Positions 50,681-59,340 of a stretch of DNA of 64,000 bases are shown in pieces. The stretch's first letter is position 1, and the number at the start of each line of letters is the position of its first letter. Origin of the DNA: Cobetia amphilecti (GTDB lineage: Bacteria > Pseudomonadota > Gammaproteobacteria > Pseudomonadales > Halomonadaceae). The notes under the pieces are model-generated. The model saw only the letters and a list, made by a program, of their open reading frames with translations. It was not told the DNA's origin and did not search any database. Location: assembly GCF_030010415.1 (NCBI RefSeq), contig NZ_JASCSA010000001.1. One strand, 5' to 3'. Position numbers and translations under genes: made by a program.

Positions 50681-51692
50681 TCTCACCGGGCGCGCCGCTT
50701 CCCGCAAGCGGCGCTGGCTGGGGACGCTGGGACTGGTGCTGGCGTTGGGCGCTGTCATGACGTTGTCAGTGATGTTCGGCGCGCGGGCAACGAGCTGGTC
50801 CGATATCACCGGGCTGCTGGATGGCTCTCTCGATACGATGGCAGAGGCGGCTGTCGCCAGCCGTCTACCACGCACGCTGCTGGCCACCATGGCCGGTGCG
50901 GCACTGGGCGTTTCAGGAGCGGCCATGCAGGGATTGACCCGCAACCCGTTGGCAGACCCGGGGCTACTTGGCGTGAATGCCGGTGCCGCTCTGGCAGTGG
51001 TGATCGGCATCGCCTGGTTCGGCATCGAGCTGGCCAGCGACTATCTATGGCTGGCCATTGTCGGGGCAGGCGTGAGCGCCGTGGTGGTCTATCTGATCGC
51101 CAGTCTCGGCCGAGGTGGCGCCACCCCGTTGAGACTGGCGCTATCCGGTGCCGTCGTGTCAGCAGCACTGAGTTCCTTGACCTCGGCCATCATCCTTCCG
51201 CGCGCCGACATCGGAGGCTTGATCCAGTCGTGGCTGATCGGTGGCGTGGGTGGCGCGACGCTGGATCAGATCACGCCTGCCCTGCCCTTCGTGATCAGCG
51301 GTCTGCTGATCTGCGGGCTTTCAGCACGCAAGCTGAACATGCTCGCGCTCGGTGATGACATGGCCAGTGGGCTCGGCGAGCGCGTTGCTCTTGTCCGCCT
51401 CATGGCGGCGCTGGGGGCGATTCTACTCTGCGGCGGCATCACCGCCGTATGTGGCCCCATCGCCTTTGTCGGCCTTGTCGTGCCGCATATCTGCCGTCTG
51501 GTGGTCGGCAGTGATTACCGCTGGGTGGTTCCGCTGTCGGCGCTGGCCGGGGCGCTGTTGCTCACGTCGGCCGATATCGCGGGCCGGCTGATCGCCCGCC
51601 CTGCCGAACTCGATGTCGGCATCATGACAGCGCTGGTTGGCGCCCCCGTCTTTCTCTGGATCGTACGTCGCCATAAGGTGAAATCACTGTGA
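50640..51692 (+). CDS. Siderophore ABC transporter, FecCD-type permease 1
   Basis: The 350-residue protein has about nine hydrophobic helices with RLPRTLLATMAGAALGVSGAAMQGLTRNPLADPGLLG (about 80-115), the FecCD family motif, and FVGLVVPHICRL in the C-terminal half. Its start at 50640 overlaps the previous gene by 41 bases; no strong ribosome site is visible, so translational coupling is likely. Confidence 0.88.
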   Translation: MLTCCPSPPTRPTDLTGRAASRKRRWLGTLGLVLALGAVMTLSVMFGARATSWSDITGLLDGSLDTMAEAAVASRLPRTLLATMAGAALGVSGAAMQGLTRNPLADPGLLGVNAGAALAVVIGIAWFGIELASDYLWLAIVGAGVSAVVVYLIASLGRGGATPLRLALSGAVVSAALSSLTSAIILPRADIGGLIQSWLIGGVGGATLDQITPALPFVISGLLICGLSARKLNMLALGDDMASGLGERVALVRLMAALGAILLCGGITAVCGPIAFVGLVVPHICRLVVGSDYRWVVPLSALAGALLLTSADIAGRLIARPAELDVGIMTALVGAPVFLWIVRRHKVKSL

Positions 51693-52837
51693 CTGCCTTT
51701 TCTTCTCGTCGCTCTTCCCAGCCTGAGGATGAGACGGCGCAGCATGTGATGCACGCATCGCTTGATGATCCTCACCGGCCCCACCTGACGCCCCTGCGCC
51801 CACGCGCCCACTGCGGCCACCGGGAGATGCGGGCACTGCGTAAATCTCGCCAGGATGCCAGAAGGCGCAAATCCTGGTGCCTGTTCGCGGTCCTGGTGAC
51901 GGCCTTCAGCCTCACTCTGGTACAAGGTCAAAGCTTTATCTCCCCACTGACGGTACTGCGTGTGCTGTGGGGCGAGCCGGTCGCAGGTGCAAGCTTCATC
52001 GTGGGCGAGCTGCGCCTGCCTCGCGCGCTGGTCGCGGTGCTGGCAGGTGGCTGTTTTGGTCTGGGCGGAGCCGCCTTCCAGAGTCTGCTGCGCAACCCGC
52101 TGGCGAGCCCGGACATCATCGGCATCAGTGCCGGTGCCAGCGCTGCTGCGGTCTTCGCCATCGTGATGCTGTCGCTGAGTGGCACTGCCGTGTCAGTGAT
52201 CGCGGTACTGGCAGCGCTGGGCGTCGCGGGCTTGATCTACGCACTGTCATGGCGCAATGGCGTGGCCGGTGCACGCCTGATTCTGGTAGGCATCGGGCTG
52301 GGCGCCATGCTGCAGAGCATCACCGCCTATGTATTGACCCAGGCACCCAGCTGGTCACTTCAGGAGGCCCTGCGCTGGATGACGGGCAGTCTCAACAGCG
52401 TGACCATGAGCCAGGTGGTGCCGCTGGGTAGCGTGTTTGGTCTGCTGGGGGGCATCCTGTTGCTGCTGAGCCGGAATCTGGAAGTTCTGCGCATGGGCGA
52501 TGACATGGCATCCGGACTGGGTGTGCGGCTATCCATGACACGTCTGGGCATCATCATTTCCGCTGTCGGCCTGGTGGCCTGCGCAACTGCCATAGCTGGC
52601 CCGGTCGCCTTCGTGGCCTTCCTGAGCGGCCCTGTCGCGACACGACTGTTTCACCATCAGGGTTCCGTATTGGTGCCAGCAGCGATGATCGGTGCGCTCT
52701 TGATGCTGGTCGCAGACTTCATCGGACAATTTCTGCTCCCGGCCCGCTATCCAGTGGGCGTGGTGACCGGTGTGCTCGGTGCGCCCTTCCTGCTCTATCT
52801 CGTGATTCGTGAAAACCAGCGCGGAGCTTCCTCATGA
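51689..52837 (+). CDS. Siderophore ABC transporter, FecCD-type permease 2
   Basis: The 382-residue protein starts at a GTG overlapping the stop of permease 1 (GTGA). It has a 65-residue polar N-terminal extension with a basic end, then the FecCD pattern RLPRALVAVLAGGCFGLGGAAFQSLLRNPLASPDIIGIS and GPVAFVAFLSGPVATRL. With permease 1 it makes a heterodimeric channel in the inner membrane. The extension is rare among close relatives and may overstate the start. Confidence 0.87.
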   Translation: MTAFSSRRSSQPEDETAQHVMHASLDDPHRPHLTPLRPRAHCGHREMRALRKSRQDARRRKSWCLFAVLVTAFSLTLVQGQSFISPLTVLRVLWGEPVAGASFIVGELRLPRALVAVLAGGCFGLGGAAFQSLLRNPLASPDIIGISAGASAAAVFAIVMLSLSGTAVSVIAVLAALGVAGLIYALSWRNGVAGARLILVGIGLGAMLQSITAYVLTQAPSWSLQEALRWMTGSLNSVTMSQVVPLGSVFGLLGGILLLLSRNLEVLRMGDDMASGLGVRLSMTRLGIIISAVGLVACATAIAGPVAFVAFLSGPVATRLFHHQGSVLVPAAMIGALLMLVADFIGQFLLPARYPVGVVTGVLGAPFLLYLVIRENQRGASS

Positions 52838-53667
52838 CGCAGCCTTCCTCCTGCACTTCAGGCCTTGGCGTGACAGACCTCGCGGCTGGCTATGCCGAAC
52901 GTCCGGTGCTTTCCGGTATCGATCTCGACATCGCGCCAGGCAAGACAACGGCCATCGTTGGTGCAAATGCCTGCGGCAAGTCGACGTTGCTACGCACGCT
53001 CTCACGGCTACTGACGCCCGCCCGCGGCGAGGTCCTGCTGGACGGCAAGTCGATCCATCGCCTGCCGGCCCGCCAGCTGGCACAGCGATTGGGCTTGCTC
53101 TCTCAATCACCGATCGCGCCGGAAGGCATCACGGTGCTCGACCTCGTCAGTCGAGGGCGTCACCCCCATCAAAAGCTGTTCCAGCGCTGGCGTCATGAGG
53201 ACGATAGCGCCGTGCTGGAAGCCCTCAACGCCACGGATACCGCCTCATTGGCGGAGCGCCCGGTGGATGAGCTCTCCGGCGGGCAGCGCCAACGCGTCTG
53301 GATCGCCATGGCCCTCGCTCAACAGACCGACATCCTGTTGCTTGATGAGCCGACCACCTTTCTCGACATCAATCATCAGGTGGAAGTGCTTGACCTGCTG
53401 ACAGACCTCAACCATGCCAGAGGCACGACCATCGTGATGGTGCTGCACGAACTGAACCTGGCGGCACGCTATGCCGATGTGCTGATCGCACTATCCGAGG
53501 GCCGCATCTACGCCCACGGCAGCCCCGAGACAGTCTTGACGCGCGAGATGGTGAAGGACGTTTTCGGCATGCAGAGTCACATCTCGCCCGACCCCGTCAC
53601 CGGCAAGCCGATGATGACGCCACTGGGCAGGCATGGGCTGACACCTCGCGCTCCCGTTCTGGAGTAA
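52834..53667 (+). CDS. Siderophore ABC transporter, ATP-binding protein (FepC/FecE-like)
   Basis: The 277-residue ATPase has Walker A GANACGKST (about 43-51), signature LSGGQRQRV (about 147-155), Walker B ILLLDEPTTFLD and the switch histidine in MVLHELN. Its ATG overlaps the stop of permease 2 by 4 bases. It ends just before a strong terminator. Confidence 0.92.
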   Translation: MTQPSSCTSGLGVTDLAAGYAERPVLSGIDLDIAPGKTTAIVGANACGKSTLLRTLSRLLTPARGEVLLDGKSIHRLPARQLAQRLGLLSQSPIAPEGITVLDLVSRGRHPHQKLFQRWRHEDDSAVLEALNATDTASLAERPVDELSGGQRQRVWIAMALAQQTDILLLDEPTTFLDINHQVEVLDLLTDLNHARGTTIVMVLHELNLAARYADVLIALSEGRIYAHGSPETVLTREMVKDVFGMQSHISPDPVTGKPMMTPLGRHGLTPRAPVLE

Positions 53668-53698
53668 ATCCTGCCATTCGATGCGCAATAGACACGAA

Positions 53699-53730
53699 AA
53701 CCCCGCTACCGGTGAGCCGGTAGCGGGGTT
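53699..53730. terminator. Bidirectional terminator after the siderophore operon
   Basis: AACCCCGCTACCGG-TGAG-CCGGTAGCGGGGTT, perfect 14-bp stem, between convergent genes. Confidence 0.85.
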
Positions 53731-53756
53731 CTTCATGGAGCCTGAACTCGCCCGAT

Positions 53757-54440
53757 CTACTTCTTGAGACTGTCGATCAGCAGCTCAGCGACACCTTCGG
53801 AAGACATGGGATTCTGACCGGTGATGATCAGGCCATCCTGAATCGCGAAGGAGGTGAAATCGGCCTTCTTCTCATAGATGCCGCCTTTCTGCTGCAGGGC
53901 ATCTTCGACCAGGAACGGCACGACATTGGTGAGGCCGACACCTTCTTCTTCGCCATTGGTGAAGCCGGTGACACGCACGCCATCCACGAAGGGAGTGCCA
54001 TCAGGCTTGCGGGCGTTCAGCAGCACTGCCGGGGCGTGGCAGACGGAGCTGACCGGCTTGCCAGCCGCATGGAACTGCTCGATCAGACGGATGGAATCGG
54101 CGTCGTTGGTGAGATCCCATAGCGGGCCGTGGCCACCCGGGTAGAAGATGGCGTCGAAGTCCTCGACCTTCATGTCTGCCAGCACGGCGGTGGTGGCGAG
54201 GTCCTGCTGAGCAGCGGCGTCCTTGTCGAAGCGACGCGTGGCGTCGGTCTGGAAGTCCTCGCCTTGGCTTGCCGGGTCCAGCGGCGGCTGACCACCCTTG
54301 GGAGAGGCCAGCGTCACCTCGATACCGGCGTCCTTCATGACGTAGTAGGGAGCCGCCAGCTCTTCCAGCCAGAAGCCTGTCTTCTTGCCCGTGTCACCCA
54401 GCGTATCGTGGGATGTCACTACCACCAGAACCTTGCTCAT
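53757..54440 (-). CDS. DJ-1/PfpI family protein (Hsp31-like glutamine amidotransferase fold)
   Basis: The 227-residue protein has the nucleophile elbow SVCHAPAVLL (Cys at about 131) and YPGGHGPLWDL before it, the pattern of class I glutamine-amidotransferase-like Hsp31/YhbO proteins. Members act as chaperones, glyoxalases or deglycases; which applies here is unknown. ATG 54440 has AAAGGAG upstream. The preceding region holds an element shared with the SDR promoter, so this is probably part of the regulon of the LysR at 55577. Confidence 0.87.
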   Translation of the reverse strand: MSKVLVVVTSHDTLGDTGKKTGFWLEELAAPYYVMKDAGIEVTLASPKGGQPPLDPASQGEDFQTDATRRFDKDAAAQQDLATTAVLADMKVEDFDAIFYPGGHGPLWDLTNDADSIRLIEQFHAAGKPVSSVCHAPAVLLNARKPDGTPFVDGVRVTGFTNGEEEGVGLTNVVPFLVEDALQQKGGIYEKKADFTSFAIQDGLIITGQNPMSSEGVAELLIDSLKK

Positions 54441-54512
54441 GATGCTCTCCTTTACGTGCGGGATAGCCCGCAACGGTCACTTCACGAATTTTGTCGGCGA
54501 GGTGATGGTCAC

Positions 54513-54560
54513 CACGTGATGCTCGCCCTGTGACGATCGGCACGTGATGCTCGCTCTGTG
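54513..54560. repeat. Two 20-bp direct repeats upstream of the DJ-1 gene
   Basis: CACGTGATGCTCGCCCTGTG at 54513-54532 and CACGTGATGCTCGCTCTGTG at 54541-54560 differ at one base. They lie between the DJ-1 start and the LysR-like element. Confidence 0.7.
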
Positions 54561-54586
54561 TGGAATCAAGCTTACGGCTCACGTCA

Positions 54587-54636
54587 CCATCGTCACAATC
54601 GATAGTCCAGATAGCCACTATCGCTCATACAAATAG
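54587..54636 (-). promoter_or_regulatory. LysR-type operator element, copy 1 (DJ-1 promoter)
   Basis: This 50-bp stretch aligns without gaps to 55465-55514, with 41 of 50 identical bases, centred on ATCGATAG-N-CAGATAG and CTATC. It lies about 150-200 bases upstream of the DJ-1 gene. Confidence 0.55.
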
Positions 54637-54692
54637 CTGTCCTGCGAAAGCGTGCTCAGCGAAGGCGGAAGCACGCTGTCGAGCGAACCGGC

Positions 54693-55397
54693 TCACCAGG
54701 TCGGCACCAGGTGCACTTCGCGAATATTGGCACGCGGTGAGGCACTGATGGCGTAGAGCACGGCATCCGCCACATCCTGCGGGTCCAGCTTGTCCGGCTT
54801 GGGCTCATCGAAGAAGGCGGTGTTGACCATGCCTGGCGTGATGGTGGTGCAGCGGCCTTGCCACTCGGCCATTTCCATCGCCAGGTTCTGGCCGAAGCCG
54901 TAGGCGAACCACTTGCTCGAACTGTAGATGGAGCCCGCATGGTTGGCGCGACCGGCCACGGAACTGGTGAGGATGAAGTGGCCCTTGCGCTCTCTCAGGT
55001 GCGGCAGGGTCGCGTGGGCGGTCCACAGCAGCGCATTGATGTTGATGTCGATGACTCGCTTCCACTCCTCGGGATCGCCGTTCTCGGTACCAGCCTGGCT
55101 GACGCCGGTGCCGGCATTGGCGAACGCCACATCCAGACGGCCATGATGCGCGACGGCCTGTTCGACGACCTTGGCAAGCTGATCGTAGTCCGTCGCATCG
55201 GCGGCGATCGCCAGCACCTTGTCGCTGCCCAGCTCCTCGACCAGCGCATCGAGGCGCTCCTTGCGACGGGCGGTCGCAACGACCTTGTGCCCGGCCTTGA
55301 CCAGGGTACGTGCGGTGGCCTCGCCGATACCGCTGGAGGCGCCGGTGATCAGTACGATCTTTTCCCCTTGGGCTTCGGTCTGCTTCACATCACTCAT
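54693..55397 (-). CDS. Short-chain dehydrogenase/reductase (YdfG-like)
   Basis: The 234-residue protein has the Rossmann motif TGASSGIG (about 18-25), the NAG motif (FANAGTG), catalytic Ser and the YSSSKWFAYGF motif with Tyr and Lys (about 150-160). It reduces a carbonyl or oxidises an alcohol with NAD(P)(H); substrate unknown. AGGAG lies 6 bases before the ATG. It is divergent from the LysR gene and shares an upstream element with the DJ-1 gene. Confidence 0.9.
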   Translation of the reverse strand: MSDVKQTEAQGEKIVLITGASSGIGEATARTLVKAGHKVVATARRKERLDALVEELGSDKVLAIAADATDYDQLAKVVEQAVAHHGRLDVAFANAGTGVSQAGTENGDPEEWKRVIDININALLWTAHATLPHLRERKGHFILTSSVAGRANHAGSIYSSSKWFAYGFGQNLAMEMAEWQGRCTTITPGMVNTAFFDEPKPDKLDPQDVADAVLYAISASPRANIREVHLVPTW

Positions 55398-55464
55398 CGG
55401 TCGCTCCTGTGGGTCGCATGAATCACTCGTTCTGCTGTGATGGTCAGCCTATCGCCTGCACTTG

Positions 55465-55514
55465 CCATCGTGATAATCGATAGTACAGATAGCTGCTATC
55501 ATCCAGACAAATAG
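55465..55514. promoter_or_regulatory. LysR-type operator element, copy 2 (SDR/LysR intergenic)
   Basis: It is the second copy of the 50-bp element at 54587. It contains GATAGTACAGATAG and CTATC and lies between the divergent SDR and LysR starts. Confidence 0.6.
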
Positions 55515-55576
55515 TGCTCACTCTACCGAGTGCAGCCGAGACACTCCGCGACATTCCGCCTGCTCTGGTAGTCATC

Positions 55577-56518
55577 ATGAAGCTCAACTACGACCTCAAC
55601 CTCCTGCGTACCTTCCATGCGCTGTATCTCGAGCAGAACGTCACCCGCGCCGGCGAGCGTCTGCACCTGAGTCAGCCCTCGGTGAGCGCGGCGCTCTCCA
55701 GGCTACGCGAGCTGTTCAATGACCCGCTGTTCATTCGCGACCGCCAGCGCATGCGCCCTACCGAGAAGGCCGACCATCTGTTCCCGACCATCGAAGCGGC
55801 GCTGACCGATCTCGATGGCCTGATCAACAGCGAGCGGCACTTCGACCACACCACCGAAAGCCGTCATTTCGAGATTGCCGCCAACGACTACTTCGAGGTG
55901 CTGATATTGCCGCAACTGGCGACGATCCTGCGTGAACAGGCACCGGGCATCACCATTCAGGTACGCCGCCTCTCGCAGGACATGAGCGAAGCCGGCGTGA
56001 TGAGCGGCACGACGGACCTCGCTTTCGGGCGTCAGGTCGACCCGCCCGAGAATCTGGTGGTCAGGGAAGTGATCACGGAAGGCATCGACTGCCTGGTGGG
56101 CAATGGCCATCCTTTGCTGGAGCGTCTGGATGGCGAGGGCCGCATGAGCAAGGCGGACTTCGAGCAGCACGCCCATGTGCTGGTTCAGCCGCATACCCGC
56201 CTGAAAAGTGGCATCTTCAAGCAACTCGAGGGCCAGGGGCTCAAGCGTGAGGTGGCCCTGGCGGTCACCTACTTCATGGCCGTGCCTTCCCTGCTGGAAC
56301 GCTCGCCGCTGATCGCGAGCCTGCCCACCGGACTATGCCAGCATTTCTGTCGCCAGTTCGCCGTCACCCGTGTGGCGCCACCCGTGGCCTTCGCCTCCTT
56401 CCCCTTCCATCTGAGCTGGCATCGCCGCTATCAGAAGGACCCGGCGCACCGCTGGATCCGCGAGCAGATCATCAAGTGCTGTCAGCGTCTGGCAGAGGGT
56501 CAACAGGTCCTGGCCTGA
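55577..56518 (+). CDS. LysR-family regulator of the DJ-1/SDR genes
   Basis: The 313-residue protein has the HTH at residues 1-65 (LNLLRTFHALYLEQNVTRAGERLHLSQPSVSAALSRLRELFNDPLF) and an effector domain of the NodD/LinR-like group. ATG 55577 fits the family start (MKLNYDLNLLRTF). It sits divergent from the SDR gene next to the duplicated element, so it likely controls both the SDR and the DJ-1 genes. A terminator follows. Confidence 0.9.
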   Translation: MKLNYDLNLLRTFHALYLEQNVTRAGERLHLSQPSVSAALSRLRELFNDPLFIRDRQRMRPTEKADHLFPTIEAALTDLDGLINSERHFDHTTESRHFEIAANDYFEVLILPQLATILREQAPGITIQVRRLSQDMSEAGVMSGTTDLAFGRQVDPPENLVVREVITEGIDCLVGNGHPLLERLDGEGRMSKADFEQHAHVLVQPHTRLKSGIFKQLEGQGLKREVALAVTYFMAVPSLLERSPLIASLPTGLCQHFCRQFAVTRVAPPVAFASFPFHLSWHRRYQKDPAHRWIREQIIKCCQRLAEGQQVLA

Positions 56519-56553
56519 GCCACTGGTACGCGAACGCAAGCCCTCGGAACGAA

Positions 56554-56589
56554 AACGGCCCCTCACCATCCAGTGAGGGGCCGTTCTTT
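56554..56589. terminator. Bidirectional terminator after the LysR gene
   Basis: AACGGCCCCTCAC-CATCCA-GTGAGGGGCCGTT, perfect 13-bp stem followed by CTTTT. Confidence 0.85.
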
Positions 56590-56629
56590 TCATGCCACAG
56601 GTCATGCCACAGGACTCAGCAGGCGAGCA

Positions 56630-58822
56630 TCAGGCCTGTTTGGCCGCCAGCGCAGCCCGGTGGGCGTGCAGCTTCTGGTAGCTTTCGATCAGACGCAGGT
56701 GGCGATCGAGCCCTTCCAGCTGCATGTTGGTGGGCTCCAGGCCATGGAAGCGCACCTCACCCTGCACGGAGCCCACCACGGCAGCGATGGTGTCTTCACC
56801 GAACATGCGGCGGAAGTTGTAGAGGTAGTCCTCGAGCTCCAGCTCATCGTCGAGGGTGATCTCCAGCACCGCTTTCATGGCCTGGTAGTAGAGGCCGCGC
56901 ACAACGGTGTTGTCGTTGTACTGCAGGAACATCTCGACGCGATCCAGCGCATCCTCGTGCTGACCCAGCGCGAGATTGATCATCAGTTTCAGCTCGAGAA
57001 TCGTCAGCTGACCCCAGATGGTGTTCTCGTCGAACTCGATGCCGATCAGCGTCTTGATGTCCATGTGCTCATCAAGCTGGCTCTCTTCGAGGCGCTCGCC
57101 CAGGTCCGCCAGCTGATCGTCGTCGAGACGATGCAGATTGAGGATGTCCTCGCGGTAATCCAGCGCCATGTTGGTGTTGTCCCACACCAGGTCCTCGACC
57201 GGATAGACCTCGGAATAGCCCGGCACCAGGATACGGCACACCGGCGCGCCGAGATCCTCGTGCACCGCCATGTAGGACTCCTTGCCGATCTCATCGAGGA
57301 TGCCGAACAGGTTGGCGACTTCTTCTTCATTGCTGCCGGAGAAGTCCCACTCGACGAACTCGATGTCAGTCTTCGAGCTGAAGAAACGCCAGGAAACGAG
57401 GCCCGATGAGTCGATGAAGTGCTCGACGAAGTTGTTCGGCTCGGAGACGGCCAGCGAGTTGAAGGTCGGCGGCATGAAGTCGTTGAGCCCTTCGAAGCTG
57501 CGGCCCTGCATCAGCTCGGTCAGGCTGCGCTCGATGGCGACTTCAAAGCTCGGGTGCGCGCCGAAGGAAGCGAAGACACCGCCGGTCTTCGGGTTCATCA
57601 AGGTCACACAGGTCACCGGGAACTGCCCGCCCAGCGAGGCATCCTTGACCAGAATCGGGAAGCCCTGGGCTTCCAGTGCCTCGATGCCCTCGACGATTTC
57701 CGGATACTTGGCCAGCACCTCCTGCGGCACGTCCGGCAGGGTCAGTTCCTGCTCGAGAATCTCGCGCTTCACGGCACGCTCGAAGATCTCGGACAGGCAC
57801 TGCACCTGGGCTTCCGGCAGGGTATTGCCGGCGCTCATGCCGTTGCTGAGGTACAGGTTCTCGATCAGGTTGGACGGGAAATAGATCGTCTCGCCATCCG
57901 AGCGACGGGTGAACGGCAAGGACACGATGCCACGATCCGCACGCCCGGAATTGGTATCGATCAGATTGGAGCCACCCAGCTCGCCGTCCGGATTGAAGAT
58001 CTCCAGGCAGTAATCGTCCAGCACACCCTCCGGGATCTCGTCATTCGGGCCCGGCTGGAACCATTTCTCGTTCGGGTAGTGCACGAACTCGCTGTCAGCG
58101 ATGGCTTCGCCGAAGAACTGGTCGTTGTAGAAGAAGTTGCAGCTCAGACGCTCGATGAACTCACCGAGTGCCGAGCACAGCGCGCTCTCCTTGGTCGAGC
58201 CCTTGCCGTTGGTGAAGCACATCGGCGAGGCGGCATCACGAATGTGCAGCGACCAGACGTGCGGCACAATGTTGCGCCAGGAAGCGATCTCGATCTTCAT
58301 GCCGAGATCATTCAGAAGGCCCGTCATGTTGGCGATGGTCTGCTCCAGCGGCAGATCCTTGCCTTCGATCCAGGTGCTCTGCCCTTCCGGCGGCTCCGCC
58401 ATCAGCAATGCCTGGGCGTCTTCGTCGAGGTTGTCGACCGTCTCGATCTCGAAGCCCGGGCCGGTCTGGACGACCTTCTTCACGGTGCAACGCTCGATGG
58501 AGCGCAGGATGCCCTGGCGATCCTTGTCGGAGAGGTCTTCCGGCAGCTCCACCTGGATCTTGAAGATCTGGTTGTAGCGATTTTCCGGGTCGACGATGTT
58601 GTTCTGCGACAGACGGATGTTCTCGGTCGGGATGTCCCGCGCCACGCAGTACACCTTCACGAAGTACGCCGCACACAACGCTGACGACGCCAGGAAGTAG
58701 TCGAACGGGCTCGGCGCCGATCCATCACCCTTGTAGCGGATGGGCTGATCGGTGATGACCGTGAAGTCGTCGAATTTCGCCTCGAGCCTCAGGTTGTCGA
58801 GAAAGTTGACCTTGATTTCCAT
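56630..58822 (-). CDS. ycaO: OsmC-YcaO fusion protein
   Basis: The 730-residue protein joins an OsmC-like domain (about 1-140: RYKGDGSAPSPFDYFLASSALCAAYFVKVYC and a later Cys in IERCTVKK) to a YcaO domain (about 145-580) with the ATP-binding ENxxR-type region (CSALGEFIERLSCNFFYNDQF) and PFTRRSDGETIYFPSNLIENLYLSNGMSAG. The last 150 residues are acidic and helical. E. coli YcaO supports RimO-dependent methylthiolation of ribosomal protein S12 by activating a backbone amide; the OsmC domain, absent in E. coli, may supply thiol or redox chemistry. It stands alone. Confidence 0.88.
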   Translation of the reverse strand: MEIKVNFLDNLRLEAKFDDFTVITDQPIRYKGDGSAPSPFDYFLASSALCAAYFVKVYCVARDIPTENIRLSQNNIVDPENRYNQIFKIQVELPEDLSDKDRQGILRSIERCTVKKVVQTGPGFEIETVDNLDEDAQALLMAEPPEGQSTWIEGKDLPLEQTIANMTGLLNDLGMKIEIASWRNIVPHVWSLHIRDAASPMCFTNGKGSTKESALCSALGEFIERLSCNFFYNDQFFGEAIADSEFVHYPNEKWFQPGPNDEIPEGVLDDYCLEIFNPDGELGGSNLIDTNSGRADRGIVSLPFTRRSDGETIYFPSNLIENLYLSNGMSAGNTLPEAQVQCLSEIFERAVKREILEQELTLPDVPQEVLAKYPEIVEGIEALEAQGFPILVKDASLGGQFPVTCVTLMNPKTGGVFASFGAHPSFEVAIERSLTELMQGRSFEGLNDFMPPTFNSLAVSEPNNFVEHFIDSSGLVSWRFFSSKTDIEFVEWDFSGSNEEEVANLFGILDEIGKESYMAVHEDLGAPVCRILVPGYSEVYPVEDLVWDNTNMALDYREDILNLHRLDDDQLADLGERLEESQLDEHMDIKTLIGIEFDENTIWGQLTILELKLMINLALGQHEDALDRVEMFLQYNDNTVVRGLYYQAMKAVLEITLDDELELEDYLYNFRRMFGEDTIAAVVGSVQGEVRFHGLEPTNMQLEGLDRHLRLIESYQKLHAHRAALAAKQA

Positions 58823-59090
58823 GAACGATGCACCGCTGTGAAGAGTGTGGGCGTCAGCACGCCAGTCTGACGGCTACGCGATGGCCGCCATTATCCAGAT
58901 TTTGGGGGCCTGCGTCGCGGGTGAGGCGAAAAGCGAAAACGCCGCGACTTCCTTGACGGTCGGGAGATTGTCACCTATTGGTTAATTTATACGCATAAAT
59001 ACAATAATTGATGCTTTGCCATGCCCGGTTCCCTGCCATCGACACGACAGGTCACAACCCGCCCCACCAACCACAATAAAGGGGAATGCA

Positions 59091-59330
59091 ATGAGAAAGC
59101 GCTTCACGACCCGCAAGGTCGCCATCTACGGCAGCATGCTGCTGGGATTCTTGATGCTCGAGAGTCCATTGATGCTGATGGCCAACAAGATAGAGCCCAT
59201 GGTGATGGGAATTCCGTTCTTCCTCGTCTGGAACCTGGTGTGGTGGGGCTTCCTCACCGCCGTGTTCCTGTATGCCTACCTGACCAACTGGGGTAGCGCC
59301 AAGGCCCCTTCCACCGGCGGCAAGCGCTGA
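59091..59330 (+). CDS. DUF3311/YhdT-like small subunit of a sodium:solute symporter
   Basis: The 79-residue protein has two hydrophobic helices (about 10-30 and 40-65: FFLVWNLVWWGFLTAVFLYAYLTNW) and a short basic tail. Small proteins of this type accompany SSS-family symporters, as here with a 10-base gap to the next start. ATG 59091 follows AAAGGGGA. Confidence 0.82.
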   Translation: MRKRFTTRKVAIYGSMLLGFLMLESPLMLMANKIEPMVMGIPFFLVWNLVWWGFLTAVFLYAYLTNWGSAKAPSTGGKR

Positions 59331-59340
59331 GGAGCTCATC

